From Diphasiastrum complanatum (taxonomy: Eukaryota; Streptophyta; Lycopodiopsida; Lycopodiales; Lycopodiaceae): a stretch of 64,000 nucleotides of DNA. The notes beneath the pieces are model-generated. The model worked only from the letters and a program-made list of their open reading frames with translations. It was not told where the DNA came from and made no database searches. Both the position numbers and the translations under genes were made by a program. The stretch lies in assembly GCA_029204225.1 (NCBI GenBank), contig CM055102.1:30665632-30729631 (forward strand). Direction: 5' to 3'. Positions 31,703 through 42,989 of the stretch are shown piece after piece (the stretch's first letter is position 1; each line of letters opens with the position of its first letter).

Positions 31703-34700
31703 ATGACATCCAATGGTGGAATCATGTTGGAAGCTAAAGAGAGGTTAAACTCTACAAACTATTCAACTTGGAAAGTGAGGATGGAGTCTTTACTAGAGTT
31801 GAATGAGCTAATGGATATAGTTGTGGGAATTGAAGAAAGACCTCTAATTCTTCAAGAGCAACTAAATTTTGATAGAAGGGCTAAAAGAGCCTTACATATC
31901 ATAAAGATGAATGTTACCAATGAACTTCTTAAAGAAGTTGGTAAATGTACTTCTTCAAGTGAAGCATGGAATGCTTTGAAGAAGATCTATGAGTCCAAAT
32001 CCACATCTAGGGTTCTCACCCTAAGAAGGCAAATCTTCCAAAGTTGTCAAAGAGAGGGAGAGAGTGCACATTCATTTGTCTTGAAGGTTAAATCCTTGAA
32101 TGATGATCTAGCATGCATAGATGAAAGCATAAAGGATGGGGAACTAGTTCAAGTCATGTTGAATGGTTTGCTTGATGAACATTCTAACCTTGTACAATGC
32201 TTTGCTATACAAAAGTCCTTGCCAAGTGTCAATGACTTGCAAGAGATCTTGGTGGCTGAAGAGCATAGGTTGCAAGCCAAAGGTGGTGGTGCATCAACAC
32301 AAGGTGGAGATGAAGAAGCTCTTTTCACAAAGGGCAAGTTCAAAGGCAAGTGGTCCAAGCAAGGTAGTTTGGAGCATGGAAAGCATTCTTCTTCTTTGCA
32401 AAGTAGGAAGCAAGATAAGTCCAAGTTCAAATGTTTTTATTGTGGGATAAAAGGACATTTTGCAAATGAATGCCATAAGAAACAAAATGCTAGATCTAGG
32501 TTGAGATCTAATGTACTTCTTGGAGATGATAATTGTTGTGCTAACTTGGCAAGCTTTGGTGAATCTATGGTCAATTTTTTGGATCCATTGGATCTTGAAG
32601 ATGCACTAGTGTTACCTACTAGTCATATGGAGTCATGTGGAGCTAAATTAGCATCATGTTTGTACTCTTCTACTCATGGACTTCCAAGGCTTGGTGGTTC
32701 TTCAATGGTGCTAGATGGCAAGTGCAAAAATGGAAAAGGTAAGGAAGGAGCTAACTTCATCAATGGAGTTGATGAAGATTCTTCTTTGGAAGTGATTGTT
32801 GCTAATGACTTGTTTGTTCATATGGAAAAAGATGGAGATGCTAAGTGTCATTCTTTGCAAGAAGATGGTTGTTCTTCTAATTCTTTTCATATTGATGTAT
32901 GTAATCATGTGGGAAAAGATGATGGTGCTTTGAGCATGCTTGAAGGAAATGGTTCTTTTACATCTTTTTGTGATAAAGTCATTTGTGCAACAAGTGGTGT
33001 CACATTTCTTCATAAAAAGAGTAGATCAAAGGTTTCTATCATGAGACTTGGTGAGGGAGATCACAAGTCAAAAGGAAGAGAAGTATGTGAAGTGTTCAAA
33101 GTAGGATGTACTTTGAATGATGTTTTTATGAACGATAGTGAGGAAGAATCATTATCATATGACTCATTACCTAAATCATTGAGTAGAAGTTCATGTTTGA
33201 AAAGAGAGAGTACTTCAATCACTCTTATGTTGAAGGTACTAAGGATTCTTTTCTTGGCTTCTAATATTCAAGAGTCTTCTACTTCTTATGGTGCAACTAT
33301 CAAGAGGGAGGTTTCTAACTTTTGTGGTGCTAGCATTAAGAGGGAGTCTTGTGAAGGAAAGGGCAATGGAAGAGTGGTTCTTGGGAAGATCCAAAGCATG
33401 GATCTAACATCTCTTCATCAACTCAAAGCATTCTATGATTGTGGTGGATTGTTCATTCATGGTCAAGATGGCAAAAGGTTGGTTGAAGAAGACTACATGG
33501 AGCAACTCAAGTGGCAACTTCTTCAAGGCAAGGGAGATATCATTGGTGAGCTTATTGAGGTTTGTTATGAACTCAAGAGGGCTGTTTTGATTAGGTTTGA
33601 TACTCATCTTCACCTACTCTACTTCATGTTAAATGGAAATGTTGGAATCTATCTTTTGGTTTATGATGGTGGCATTGTTTTCACTAACTATAGTGAAGGG
33701 TCAAATTTGAGCATTGATGAGATCTTGTGGGATCTTAATCATGTGTTTGAGAGGGAGTATCTTCAGAGTTTCAGATCTGAAGATGTTCACATATGCAAGA
33801 TCTTTGATGTCTTATTGGAAGATCAAGAGGTTGATCTTGGATTGCTTCATCAACACCAAGAGACAAGTGGCAATTCGAAGCTAGTGAAAAGCATCAAAGA
33901 AGAGACAAATGGTCAAGGCATTTTGGATCTGTTTTTACAGGTTCTTGAAGGTTCAAGTAAGGTCTTTGGAGCTGCAAGGAAGTGTCTTCTTACTCTACCT
34001 CACTTGCCTAATCTCATGTATGAACATTGTTATGTCAATGTGTTGAAATTGTCAAATTTCAATAAAACTAGTTCCATAGTTTTGCATCCTTTGGATCTTG
34101 GAGATGGAATAGTTATCATTGCTGGTTTGTATGATCAAGTACATGAATTCATTCAGATCTTGAAAGGTATTGAAGTGGTCAATATGTTTTCTTTTGAACA
34201 AAGTTCAAGATCTAGTATTCTAGTGTTGGCAAATTGGCAACTTGTTGACATTGTAGGATCAAGCGTTGTGTGCAAATCTTGTGGAGGTACTTCAAGTATT
34301 TCAAGTTCAGGTTTTGGTCATTCAAATGGAGTAGGGAACACATCTTTTTGGCATTCATTCACTCAAAGGCTTTCATGGATTGAAGATCTACAAAGGCAAG
34401 GTGGTGATGGAAGTTCATTCATGGAGATACATGTTGCATTCACTATATGTATAGTGAAATGTGGAGGAGGCATGCAAACACTTGTTGATCACTTTCATTT
34501 ACAACTTGTTTGCTGCTATTTTACAGAGAAACCAGAGATGGATACATGGAGGAATTCATTAATTGAGATTCTATGTTCTTTTACATGTACCATTTTTATG
34601 ATTCTATGTAAAATTGATGTAAGAAATAGTGAAGCATCCTATATGGACACTATTATCTATATCAATTATGTTGTGTCCTATTTTGTACATATTAGGATCC

Positions 34701-34777
34701 TTGAGAAGAGATCTATTCTGATGATGGAGATCATTCTTAAGTTGGAACAAAGTAGTGTTGTAAAACTAGCAAGTTAA
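31703..34777 (+). CDS. Element D Gag fused to a large unknown domain
   Basis: The protein is 1024 residues from the ATG at 31703 (the frame is open 22 codons further up, but with no ATG). Residues 1-230 are a copia Gag of the UBN2 type: ERLNSTNYSTWKVRMESLL, then SSSEAWNALKKIYES, then LRRQIFQ and MLNGLLDEH. A nucleocapsid knuckle CFYCGIKGHFANEC follows at 244-257. Residues 260-1024 match no domain known to me. There is no DSGA protease box, HHCC/DDE integrase, YVDD or RNase H block. This part is rich in Cys, Ser and Gly up to about 560 and more alpha/beta-like afterwards (LHQLKAFYDCGGLFIHGQDG). It ends with two hydrophobic stretches (about 950-970 and 982-1000). It stops 13 bp before the polypurine-rich end. 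A host-derived insert or a novel accessory domain are both possible. The Gag assignment is firm; the function of the rest is unknown. Confidence 0.9.
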   Translation: MTSNGGIMLEAKERLNSTNYSTWKVRMESLLELNELMDIVVGIEERPLILQEQLNFDRRAKRALHIIKMNVTNELLKEVGKCTSSSEAWNALKKIYESKSTSRVLTLRRQIFQSCQREGESAHSFVLKVKSLNDDLACIDESIKDGELVQVMLNGLLDEHSNLVQCFAIQKSLPSVNDLQEILVAEEHRLQAKGGGASTQGGDEEALFTKGKFKGKWSKQGSLEHGKHSSSLQSRKQDKSKFKCFYCGIKGHFANECHKKQNARSRLRSNVLLGDDNCCANLASFGESMVNFLDPLDLEDALVLPTSHMESCGAKLASCLYSSTHGLPRLGGSSMVLDGKCKNGKGKEGANFINGVDEDSSLEVIVANDLFVHMEKDGDAKCHSLQEDGCSSNSFHIDVCNHVGKDDGALSMLEGNGSFTSFCDKVICATSGVTFLHKKSRSKVSIMRLGEGDHKSKGREVCEVFKVGCTLNDVFMNDSEEESLSYDSLPKSLSRSSCLKRESTSITLMLKVLRILFLASNIQESSTSYGATIKREVSNFCGASIKRESCEGKGNGRVVLGKIQSMDLTSLHQLKAFYDCGGLFIHGQDGKRLVEEDYMEQLKWQLLQGKGDIIGELIEVCYELKRAVLIRFDTHLHLLYFMLNGNVGIYLLVYDGGIVFTNYSEGSNLSIDEILWDLNHVFEREYLQSFRSEDVHICKIFDVLLEDQEVDLGLLHQHQETSGNSKLVKSIKEETNGQGILDLFLQVLEGSSKVFGAARKCLLTLPHLPNLMYEHCYVNVLKLSNFNKTSSIVLHPLDLGDGIVIIAGLYDQVHEFIQILKGIEVVNMFSFEQSSRSSILVLANWQLVDIVGSSVVCKSCGGTSSISSSGFGHSNGVGNTSFWHSFTQRLSWIEDLQRQGGDGSSFMEIHVAFTICIVKCGGGMQTLVDHFHLQLVCCYFTEKPEMDTWRNSLIEILCSFTCTIFMILCKIDVRNSEASYMDTIIYINYVVSYFVHIRILEKRSILMMEIILKLEQSSVVKLAS

Positions 34778-34790
34778 GTTGAAGAGGGAG

Positions 34791-35437
34791 TGTGAAAATT
34801 GTCAACATTTCCTTGTCTAGTTTTAGGCCAAAATTGCTAAAAATGGCACATAGTTTAGGATCTGACTTTTCACACGTGTGAAACAGGTCTAGATATTTTT
34901 AATAAGTGTATTTTTTCAGTATGAAGAAGTGTCAAACTTCAAGACCTTCGAAATGAGTCCATTTTCATGTATTTTGGACATATATGTCAATTTTACCTAT
35001 ATAGGGCATATTTTAGGTAAGGAGGGTCTAGAGAGAGGAGAGAGAGTCATCTCTCTCAGATATATATAGCAGGTAGGCCGTGGAGAAACAGGTTGGAGCA
35101 GATCCATTGTATTCATTTGCTTAATGAGAGATTTTTCTATTGGGTTCTCCTTCCATTGTTGGCATTGTGTAGTGATTGAGTTCAAGCTTTGTGTGTATGA
35201 TCTTAGGTGCTTTCCAAAAGTGATAGGCTGATGTATTATGGACTGTATAATGCTATTTTGGGCCGCACTTGATGTTTATGGAAGTTTCCATTTGTGATAA
35301 ATGCTTTTTGATCAAGTTCTTTGCATTCTAGGTAGCATAGAATGTGTTGCCAATTCCTAGCTTATGTAGTTTGGAGTGCAAGCATTCAAGCCAATGATCT
35401 TGGAGTTTAGATCCACTTAGGATCTGTATTTTTCACA
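34791..35437 (+). repeat. 3' LTR of element D
   Basis: The LTR is 647 bp with the same ends as the 5' copy. Its palindromic G-box is at 34868-34883. It is followed by the right target duplication ACGAC (35438-35442). Confidence 0.95.
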
Positions 35438-35442
35438 ACGAC

Positions 35443-37419
35443 ATGGTGAGTTGTGCTTGCAGGAGATCAGAAAATACTTCAAGTCCCTATAGGGATTGCT
35501 CGTTTTCGGGGATTTGAGCTGATAACAGACTTTCCGTATGTGCTTGCTCTCGCAAAAACTCATCTCGAAATTCATTGTATTTCCTTTGTTCCACTTTTAA
35601 GTCTAGGTAATCTTTTGGTAATGTGGAAGTTGTCAAGTGGCTTCCATGTGGGTTAGCTGATTTAGCATTGGTTTGTTGTTGTTCTTGTTGTTGGCGTTGT
35701 GCTCTAGTGAGAACTCTAACAAGTTCGGATGATATATGACGTGCTGAAAGAATCTTGTTAGGTTTTTTAGGACAATCCTTGAAACTGTGTTTGCGAACAC
35801 AGTCTGGACATTCCGCATGGTATTGGTTTTTAACTTTACAGTCAACATGAAGTGTCTTGTTTCACCACAAATAAAGCAGCAGTTGCTCATTGGTCCTGTG
35901 GCGATAGCATAACCATCTTGGATGGCTAGCTGTGCTGGATTTTCTAGTGGTGTGAAATACTCATCTCGTTCGCACAAGCATGAGTTGTCGGTTGGATAAA
36001 ATTGAGAACTAGGTGATGGAAGTGTTGTATCATGATGATATGAGTGATCGTAGGAGTTTTCTACCAAATGTGCTTGTGCAGACTCTCGAGGGTGCCTATG
36101 TTTTTGTGCTCCTAGATCAGGTTGTCCTCTTGGAGGTGGTCCTAAGAGAGCCAGTTGTGGTTGAGGTTCATGTCTAGGTTGTCTGGGCAACTCTTGTATA
36201 TGGACTTGGTTGTTTTGTGGTTGCTAGTGCGTGTGTTGGTTCTGTGAAACAAACAGTTGTCGAGGAGGTTGATAATGTCCTCCTGACTGGTTGTGAGGTT
36301 GATTCCTCGGGTTATAATAGCTATAAAATGATGTATGCCCCATAAAGCCGTAGATGTCACATTTGATCAGTGAAGTATCTGGGACCGGTTGGTATGAAGG
36401 GCATTCATTGCTAGTGTGTGCACCTCGACAATGAGGGCACCATGTGCTCTCTCATCTATGGTGGATTTGGCCAGTGGGTAACTGACCTAGCATGGAACTT
36501 TGGATAGACTTAAGAGTGTTTTGAAACTCTTTAGTGAGTTTTTCCATCTATTGTTGGTGTTGCTGGTTAAGCAGCTCCATCTGTGTTTTTCACAACTGTT
36601 CTATGTTTCGTCGTTTGGTCGAGCTTCGTGGACAACACGATGTGCTCTCCGTTCATGTGGCTCATCGACATCTGAGCCCTCGTCTTCCTCCCAAATGGCA
36701 TCAGACATGGCTTGTTTCAATGATGTATATTCATCATTGGAGTGAAGTTCACGTCGTATCCATCGTGGAAGTCCAACAAGGAACCAAAATATGAGCATAG
36801 GCTCAGTGGGTTGTTCTTGTACCTGACTTTTTAGTCTTTTAAATCGTTCAATGTAGTCAAGTATTTTCTCTTCTTTTGTCATTTTGATGTTACTGAGCTT
36901 GACAAAAGGACTTTTGATCAAGCAAAAGGTCTCGAAGCATTTGATAAATGCCTCCTTCAAGAGTGACCAGTCTCGTTTATCTTCATGATCAAGGTTAAAA
37001 AACCATTCTCATGCTCGATCAATCATGGTCATCTCAAAGAGTTGTACCATGGCATCTGGTGATGTCTCACCATAGACATCACATGCATTCTTAAAGACTT
37101 GAAGAAATCTTTCAGGATCAGTGTTACCATTGTACTTAGGTAAATCTAGCTTTGGGGTACATTTTTCAATACGAGGAACATTATTTGCAAAAGCTCCGTT
37201 TAAGTGAGCTCGTGCATGTGAAGATTTTGCAACATGAAAATGTGGATGATCGTATGGAGCTTCAAAACGCATGGGTTCCCATCTATCGAATGGGTTGGTG
37301 GATGGCTCTTGGACTTGGGATTTTATCCTGAAATATCGATTAAATCCATGTTCAGTAGATGGGGATACCATCTCTGGTGGATAGTCCTCTATGGTATTGA
37401 GATCATAAGGACAATCCAT
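35443..37419 (-). mobile_element. Ty3/gypsy Gag, element C (right part)
   Basis: The gag starts at the ATG at 37417-37419 (MDCPYDLNTIEDYPPE). The Gag core reads LPKYNGNTDPERFLQVFKNA, then (after a break at about 37010) EAFIKCFETFCLIKSPFVKL, YIERFKRLKSQVQ and WFLVGLPRWIRREL. The knuckle at about 35880 reads CFICGETRHFM and then shifts frame, losing its last Cys. The downstream end joins, across element D and its target duplication, to the protease segment at 29876. It is a sister of the gag at 20765-22116. Several frameshifts show that it was decaying. Confidence 0.87.
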
Positions 37420-37489
37420 AATAACTCTAGAGTACTTGAGGATTGTGGAAATAGGCCTCTTGGACTCTTTGGCAATTTAACTCGTTTGA

Positions 37490-38265
37490 TTCTTTGTTTG
37501 GAATGTGGTTGCTACGGTTCCACGGTGGATGCAATTGGAATGCGACTTGTTGGCGGTTGAATGCGGCTGGAACGTTTCAATGTGGTCTATTACGGTTGTA
37601 TGCATTCTGTTGCAGTTGGATATGTTTGAATGCGGTGGGTTGCGAGTCAAGGATGAATGTAGTTGGTGTCTGGTTGTTTTCAGTCGAATGCGGTGGGCGC
37701 GGTCGGTTGCGGTTTAGTGCGGTCAATGGCGGTGTGATTGCGATTTGAATGTGGTTGAATGCGGAGGTGATTTGAATGCAGGTGTTGCGGTCTGTTGCGG
37801 TCTGTTGCAGTTGAAATATGATAGCTAGGGTGTGGTTGTTTGTGGTTGGATGTGGGTGAATGCAGTTGTTGTGGTTGAGTGCGGGCAGTTGCGATTCAAG
37901 GGCAAATGGAGGTGGGGTGTGGGTGAATGCGGTTGTCACGGGTGATTGCAGTCGGTTGCGATTCAAGGGCATGGGGTGTGGGTGAATACGGTTGTTGCGG
38001 GTGAATACGATAGCTGGGGTGCGGTTGTTTGCGATTATGGGGTTGGAATGCTATTTGGTGATAGTTGAATGTAGTCGCTACAATGCAATAGTGGTCGCGG
38101 TTGGAATGCTATCAAGTTGTAGGTGAATGAGGCCATGACGGTGGAACAGTGGATGCGGTTTGAATGTGGTGTGTTTGCGGTGTAGGCAGATGGGACGGTG
38201 CAAGGCGGTCGCGGCGGTTCAAGAGTTGATGTGGTTGGGATGCGGTTGCTACGATTTTAGACGGC
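37490..38265. repeat. G/T-rich minisatellite (GGTTGNNTGCG type), gypsy leader
   Basis: About 770 bp consist of degenerate units built around TGCGGTTG, GAATGCGGT and GGTTGTTTGCG. It lies directly upstream (minus sense) of the element C gag. A short version sits at the same place in element A (22195-22260), so it is probably an expanded leader repeat of this gypsy family. The long open frames through it are repeat artefacts. Confidence 0.7.
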
Positions 38266-38284
38266 ATTAACTACCAATTGTGAC

Positions 38285-39310
38285 AGAGGGAGCAGAGGAT
38301 GAACACAAAGATGAAAATGTTTGAGTCGCTTTGCATTCGAGTGATGAATCAGACGAAGAAAGTTTTGAGAGACAGCCTAATGCTACAGTACCTGTAAATC
38401 GAGATGGTTCCGGCCCTAGCAGAGAAGAGAAAGGCAAAGGCATTGCAGTTCCAGGAGGATCTTCTAGAAGGTCGACAAGACAACGAATAGCGCCAGCAAG
38501 ATATGTGCCAAGCAGCTCTACTTCTACATCAAAAGAGTTTTGTGGATTCAGTGGCAAACCACAGACATTCGAGGAGGCAATTGAATGTTCAGAGAAGGAC
38601 AAATGGATCCAAGCCATGAATGAGGAGATGGAATCCATGAGGAGGAACTAGGTATGGACGTTACAGCCATTATCAGATAAGCGAAATATTGTAAAATACA
38701 AATGGGTATACAAGCTAAAGTATGGACCAGATTGAGATGTCTCAAAGTATAAGACAAGACTTGTAGTGAAGGAATTCTCTCAGAGATATGGTATTGACTA
38801 TTCTAAGACCTTTTCTCTTGATATGCAGCTGCTTATGACCTTAGGATCCACATTGTAGACGAAAAGACAGCCTTCTTGCATGGTGATCTAGATGAAGAGG
38901 TCTACATGGATCAACCCCCAGGTTATGTCTTGAATTCATTTCCTAATTATGCATGCAGATTGCATAGGAGTATCAAGAAAGAAAGATCAAGCCCTGAAAT
39001 CCTTGGGATTCAAGCCACTAATGGCTGATTCAATGTCTATGTAAGAATTACAGATGGAAAGATCATCATTGTGGTTGTGTATATGGACAACACTCTGATA
39101 CTCTGCAAGAGTGAGAAGCTTATTGTTGAAGTGAAGAATGACATCTCAAAACATTCCGAGATTGTAGATCTGGGAGAAGCCAGGTGTTACCTTGGCTTAT
39201 AGATTGATAGAGACTATGAGGGAGGTTAATTGTACCTTCATCAGTCCAGATACACCCAAAAAATCCTAGAAGATTTCGGAATGTTGAATTGCAACTTGCA
39301 AGAACAGAGT
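38285..39310 (+). mobile_element. Ty1/copia integrase tail and RT, element E (left part)
   Basis: The plus strand reads the integrase-RT linker (SRRSTRQRIAPARYVPSS), KEFCGFSGKPQTFEEAIEC, KWIQAMNEEMESM, then with stops VWTLQPLSDKRN, YKWVYKLK, EFSQRYGIDYSKTFS. After a shift it reads DEKTAFLHGDLDEEVYMDQP. The catalytic box reads YMDN instead of YVDD, and LYLHQSRYTQKILEDFGM follows. It breaks off at about 39300 and resumes at 44092. It is closely related to element B. Many stops and an internal RT deletion mean it is dead. Confidence 0.85.
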
Positions 39311-39403
39311 TGATGAACGAATATTGTTCACGAATGTTGTGTCGTCAATGTAACATAGAGGTCCATCGCTGGGAGCGGCAACCTCGCCTTCACCTGCATA
39401 GCA

Positions 39404-39769
<366 letters not shown>

Positions 39770-40188
39770 TGGAAAAACCAAGAGAGTTTTATTAGAATGA
39801 GAATGGAAGATGATACAATACAAAAGAAATGGCTCTCTCTTATAGATTTTAGAGGTGAGTCTCCTTCACTCTCATTGGCCACTTCATTGGACAAGGATTT
39901 TAATCCAAGCCTTGAAAATAAACACAACTTAAATCTATTGGTGCTAAGAAAGCACAAGGGCACTCACATGATTCATGTGAGTTTTAAGTTGGGCCCTTTT
40001 AGCTTTTTTATTTGCAACTTGACTTAGGGCCTCTAATGTCATTTTAGAGTTTTAAGCCCCTAGTCTCTTATTCCTAGGAATTACAACTTGCAACTTGTGC
40101 TCATTGGGTTGGGGTTATACATGCAGGATGCCAGTGCCCTCACACTTATTACCCTACTTACAATGTACTGTGGCAGGGCCCACTAGGT

Positions 40189-40262
40189 AAGGCTTGGCCA
40201 ATAGTATTTTAAGTGGTGGGACCAACTTTTTATTATTGTGCAGGAAATACCCACAACAGGGT
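40189..40262. repeat. Direct repeat, left copy (LTR-terminus-like)
   Basis: TAAGGCTTGGCC...GGAAATACCCACAA at 40189-40260 recurs at 44019-44090 with about 10 differences. In minus sense the block begins TGTGGGTATTTCC, like an LTR start. The right copy abuts the point where copia element E resumes, so the block probably marks the end of the element that split E. Confidence 0.6.
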
Positions 40263-40472
40263 CCACGGCCCAAAGTAGTGCTGGTCCCTCAGCACTAGGC
40301 TGCAACTATCGTGAAGGGGCACCGTTGTCGGTTCTTTTATTGCTGGGACATGGATGCTTCAAGAAAAGCGTGGATAGAATTTTCTTACATAAAACCTGAG
40401 GCTTTATTAGTGGATGATCAACAAGAACCGGGACTAGCCAGATTTTCAATAATACCCATAAGGGTCTGGTGG

Positions 40473-42160
40473 CTATTCTGGATAACCTTGTTCATCAACA
40501 ATTGGGTAGTTGAGACATTCCATCAGAGTATCCCAATATAAAACTAGATCCTCATAGATTGGCGCAACTAGTCCCAACGTCATAGGCTCTCCCAATTTGT
40601 AATGTGGATACGGCGTGCTCGTTTGACTACTTTGTTGATCCAGGTAGTGGTATGCTTGAACCTGACGACTTTCCTCCGCAGTCAATCTGACAAATTGAGG
40701 ACAAGGTGTTGTCGTTGTACGAGCTGGTGCTTGCTGGACTAGAGGCCTAATTGGGCTTGGATTCCCTGGATTTGGCCTTTTGAGAATGGATATACCCGGG
40801 TTTGACATTGGTTTGGGCTACTGCATTGTGAAACAATGAGACTTTGGTTGAATCTTGCTCGTTGAGGGACAATCATCAACTTTAGTCTTCCCTTGGTCAT
40901 TGCACTTCCCCGTTGAAGGCTACGTGATGGCACTATTCCTTGGATCTTGTGTTGAATTGCCTTCAAGTTGCTCTGTTGACGCTAGTCCCCTTGATAATTC
41001 ATCACTAAGAATTCTTTGTAGTGATTGCGCCAAGAGACTTAGTAAAATTCGTTGGACTTCATTGGATGCCAATTTCTTGGCTTCCTTAGCTCCATTGGCA
41101 TGATGGATTCTACCATCTCTGTCTTTTGTGATGGTTTTACTTGTTTGCCAGAGGGTATCTTTGCATACTTTGGGACTTTTGCCAGATTGTCCTCTTTGTC
41201 ACTCGTTTCATAACCCGATGACACCAAGATTTTTCTTTTATAGTGTGTTCGAGGTGGAAGGGTCACCATAGGTGCATGTTGGTCTACATAGGCCAAATGC
41301 CTCCTGGCTATTTGTGAATTTCTCATCAGGCAATCTCGGCATGGATGATTAACTCCGCATTGTGAACATGAGGGATCAAATATTGATGGATCCCCTCGAT
41401 GTGGACATTCAGCACAATGGTGTTTCCCTTCGCATCCATAGCATCTTACCGAGTGCAAAACACCATCGCCTCTAAGTTGATAGGCATACATTGGTAATAG
41501 ATTCTCCTTAGGATCTTCCACAAAGTAGACTGGTAGGTTGTTATGGTCCTCCATTGAGTTCGGTGACATGCAAGAGGATATAACCAAAACTTCTATCTTC
41601 CTACTGGTTGTTGAAGAAGCTCATGATTTAGGTGGGTTTATCTGACATCCATCCTTTGGATGAGCTCCTTGTTGGCTTGATTCTGCTTCTGACCATTGAA
41701 CCACTAGATCTTGCCATCAACAAATTTGTTGCTCTGCATTCTGTCCTTTTAATAAGCGTGGATTCTTGAATGGACACTTGGTATTTGAATGATCTCCAAA
41801 ACAGAAGGTAAATTCATCCTTTTCAAGAAAATTGACTGTGTGAGCATAAGCTTGATGACGACTTGAACTTGAAGTGCAAGGTTCTTGGTCTTCCGCTGCA
41901 CTTGATCTGCTTGACTTTGCTACACTTTGTTGCCTCCCACAGGTTCCCATTCTTGTTGATCATCGTTCGTTGTTGACCTTTGTTCCTCTGATTCCTCATC
42001 TGATGATTCATCAAAGTGATAGGGAAAATCCCTCATCCCTTGTGAGATTTCCATCATGGCAGCATCCTTACAGAGTTGTACAGGTGACGCATAAGATGCT
42101 AATTCTGCCATACCAGATCTGATCCTTTTGGGCAGTCCAGCATAGTATTTTGCCATGACG
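40473..42160 (-). mobile_element. Gypsy-like Gag with CX2CX3HX4C knuckles, element G
   Basis: Minus-strand frames, broken by stops, read MAKYYAGLPKRIRSGMAELA (about 42150), an acidic DESSDEESEEQ stretch, a knuckle-like FCFGDHSNTKCP, then CYGCEGKHHCAEC and CSQCGVNHPCRDC (about 41400), and a distal segment with SRQVQAYHYLDQ (about 40660). The short knuckles (CX2CX3HX4C) also occur in element A, which suggests a related gypsy lineage. No pol was recognised. The element lies inside the insertion that splits copia element E. Confidence 0.55.
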
Positions 42161-42359
42161 ATCCGTTAAGGAATCGGTGGATTACAATGCTTCACTAATT
42201 GGATGATTCGATAGGTGTAGTCTCAGATTGTTTCATTAGGGAGCTTTTTTAGTTTAGATAATCCTGCATTGGTGGTCTCCATAGGTTAGCACTAGAATGT
42301 CGCAAAGTAGCTGGTTGGTGAATTGCTTCAAGGTTTGCTCAATGACTCTCGTGTTCCAA

Positions 42360-42420
42360 CTCTTTTTTTTTTTGGGGAGATGAAGAAGAAGAAGAAGAAA
42401 AAGAAGAAGAAGAGAAGAGA
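42360..42420. repeat. (GAA)n microsatellite
   Basis: A T-run at 42362-42373 is followed by a GAAGAAGAA tract with a few AAA interruptions. Confidence 0.85.
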
Positions 42421-42989
42421 ATCGGTAAATGGTGGATCAGTATGGATGAGAATAGAGACAGAAATGGATTTATCTAGCAGAGATGGAGATAGAAGATGGA
42501 ATGGAGATGGGACGAAGAATGATGGATGGATAGTGGTTGATGTGCAGAGAATTGATCAACTTGATATAAGGTTCATTCACTTGATTCAGTCCAGGAATGT
42601 TGGATCTTGATGGATAATGTGACCGCAACCTAGATTTGACAAGATCTGATCAGTTTCAGTTGGCTAATAGTGTGATTTTAGCCCTTTTTCTTGCTTTTTT
42701 GTGGGTTTTTTTTTTTTTGTTGAGATTTCTTCAGATCTGAGTGAATCTAACTTTCAACCTTCCTACAGTAGCTGTATCTAGACCATTTATAGACAATGTG
42801 AGTTTTGCAAGAGTTCTTGATGGACAAATTTGTCAGGATCTTTTAAAAACTCAGTTTTTTGGCACTTTTTGGCACTTTTTCTAAGATATTTCTAAATCTA
42901 ACCATTGGATATTCACAAAAATTTTATAGTAGCCATAAGTAGATTAGATCTATGTATAAAACTCTTTGCAAAGGTTACATCTAAGCAGG

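Larger units (their letters stand above)
29882..35437 (+). mobile_element. Complete young non-autonomous Ty1/copia element D (5556 bp)
   Basis: All hallmarks are present: 647-bp direct LTRs (29882-30528 and 34791-35437) starting TGTGAAAATTG and ending TTTTTCACA, a 5-bp target duplication (ACGAC), a primer site, an 1.1-kb leader, one long ORF, and a polypurine tract GAAGAGGGAG (34781-34790). The LTRs differ at four positions that I could find, so insertion is recent. The element carries a Gag but no protease, integrase, RT or RNase H, so it must borrow these from a relative (a TR-GAG-like type). It sits in antisense orientation inside gypsy element C. The ORF is unbroken, unlike every other retroelement in the window. 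Confidence 0.95.

Noticed and set aside
34550-34777. Envelope-like glycoprotein at the end of the element D ORF
   Set aside because: Two hydrophobic stretches exist, but there is no signal peptide, no furin-like site and the segment is fused in frame to Gag. The evidence is too weak for an env call.
37494-37972. Open frames of 70-131 codons rich in Asn, Thr, Pro, Val and Cys
   Set aside because: They are readings of the G/T-rich minisatellite in the gypsy leader.
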